Positions 6,690-6,956 of a DNA stretch of 6,956 nt are shown in pieces. The position numbers were made by a program, and so were the translations under genes. The DNA comes from Pirellulaceae bacterium (GTDB lineage: Bacteria > Planctomycetota > Planctomycetia > Pirellulales > Pirellulaceae): contig JADLDX010000613.1 in assembly GCA_020846515.1 (NCBI GenBank), positions 1-6,956 of the forward strand, given 5' to 3'. The notes under the pieces are model-generated. The model worked only from the letters and a program-made list of their open reading frames with translations, was not told the DNA's origin and searched no databases. Numbering within the stretch: the stretch's first letter is position 1; each line of letters begins with the position of its first letter.

Positions 6690-6909
6690 GTGAAAACGCC
6701 CTTCGTTGAACGGTATTGCGTTTAACAGTCAGCCGAAGGCGTACTCACACCGGCGTTACCGATCGAATACTTGAATGAAACCGGCAATTAGTTCAGTCTT
6801 TGTCCAATTTCATCGCTATCCGTTCACCAACAATTTCTTGTTCGGCGTGCAAATCGATTGGTAGTATCGCAGCAATAGCCAAACGTGTGGTAAATCTCTA
6901 TACGGGTCT

Positions 6910-6956
6910 CCGAGTCGCTTAGCGACTCGGCTACAGGTTTCCGAGTCGCGGAGCGA
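6910..6956 (+). repeat. Two tandem REP-like palindromes, the second cut by the window end
   Basis: First copy: perfect 9-bp arms CCGAGTCGC (6910-6918) and GCGACTCGG (6922-6930) around TTA, followed by CTACAG (6931-6936). The second starts 31 bases later with the same arm CCGAGTCGC (6941-6949), a GGA loop and GCGA, and runs off the window. Both have the same orientation as the copy at 792-818. Confidence 0.8.

Larger units (their letters stand above)
6585..6728. mobile_element. MITE-like element with 18-bp terminal inverted repeats and 10-bp flanking direct repeat
   Basis: The ends CAATACCGTTCAACGAAG (6595-6612) and CTTCGTTGAACGGTATTG (6701-6718) are perfect 18-bp inverted repeats. Immediately outside both ends is the same 10-mer CGTTTAACAG (6585-6594 and 6719-6728), as expected for a target-site duplication; sequence beyond the 10-mers is unrelated. 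The 124-bp element encodes no protein. Inside, the inverted symmetry continues with CACGTAG (6613-6619) and CTACGTG (6686-6692), the right arm having 8 extra bases (6693-6700). The centre holds an inverted pair of REP-like hairpins. A non-autonomous element moved in trans by a transposase encoded elsewhere is the simplest reading. A target duplication of about 10 bp occurs in IS4-type families, but the source family is not identifiable. It could also serve as a terminator or 3' RNA stabiliser for the BatA-like transcript, which ends 31 bases before it. Confidence 0.7.
6554..6956. other. Non-coding region downstream of the BatA-like gene
   Basis: No convincing gene is seen in these 403 bases. 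6554-6584 is plain sequence with only a weak, mismatched hairpin. 6585-6728 is the inverted-repeat element with flanking direct repeat. 6729-6909 shows no gene, RNA or clear terminator; the only frame with an ATG (6775) gives 29 residues with no ribosome binding site. 6910-6956 holds REP-like palindromes. Confidence 0.6.

Noticed and set aside
6775..6864. 29-residue frame starting at ATG 6775
   Set aside because: Short, without a ribosome binding site or recognisable motif.

Overview
The window looks like bacterial chromosome from a planctomycete, probably Pirellulales-like. This is inferred from three things: a propeller-cytochrome c protein, a DUF58/BatA-type gene pair, and many short GAGTCGC-type palindromes between genes. 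No marker gene proves the taxonomy. All five coding regions have ordinary bacterial structure and similar composition, and I see no sign that any of them is foreign.

Layout. (1) Positions 1-630 hold the 3' part of a TMEM43-family membrane protein gene on the + strand; its start lies outside the window. (2) Positions 631-910 separate it from a convergent gene. This gap holds several REP-like palindromes and a strong hairpin that suits termination of the minus-strand gene. (3) Positions 911-1474 (minus) encode a small secreted protein with a CXXC motif and a possible thioredoxin-like fold. (4) Positions 1475-1760 are a divergent promoter region. (5) Positions 1761-3590 (+) encode a secreted protein with an N-terminal beta-propeller and a C-terminal cytochrome c peroxidase/MauG-like part with two CXXCH haem sites. 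(6) Positions 3687-4583 and 4580-6553 (+) are a translationally coupled pair: a DUF58 protein and a BatA-like membrane protein with a von Willebrand factor A domain. (7) Positions 6554-6956 have no convincing gene. They hold a 124-bp element with 18-bp terminal inverted repeats and a 10-bp flanking direct repeat, followed by two more REP-like palindromes, the last cut by the window end.

How the genes may work together. The DUF58 and BatA-like proteins belong to the family set that normally works with a MoxR AAA+ ATPase; no MoxR gene is visible here. The propeller-cytochrome and the divergent CXXC protein are both predicted to be exported and share one upstream region, so a common periplasmic redox role is possible but unproven.

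The most notable signal is non-coding. One palindrome family (arms like GCGACTCG, GGA/TCC loop, flanking GTAG/CTAC) occurs at least seven times in two intergenic regions. In one place an inverted pair of these palindromes sits inside a structure with terminal repeats and an apparent target-site duplication. This resembles a miniature transposable element or REP/BIME unit.
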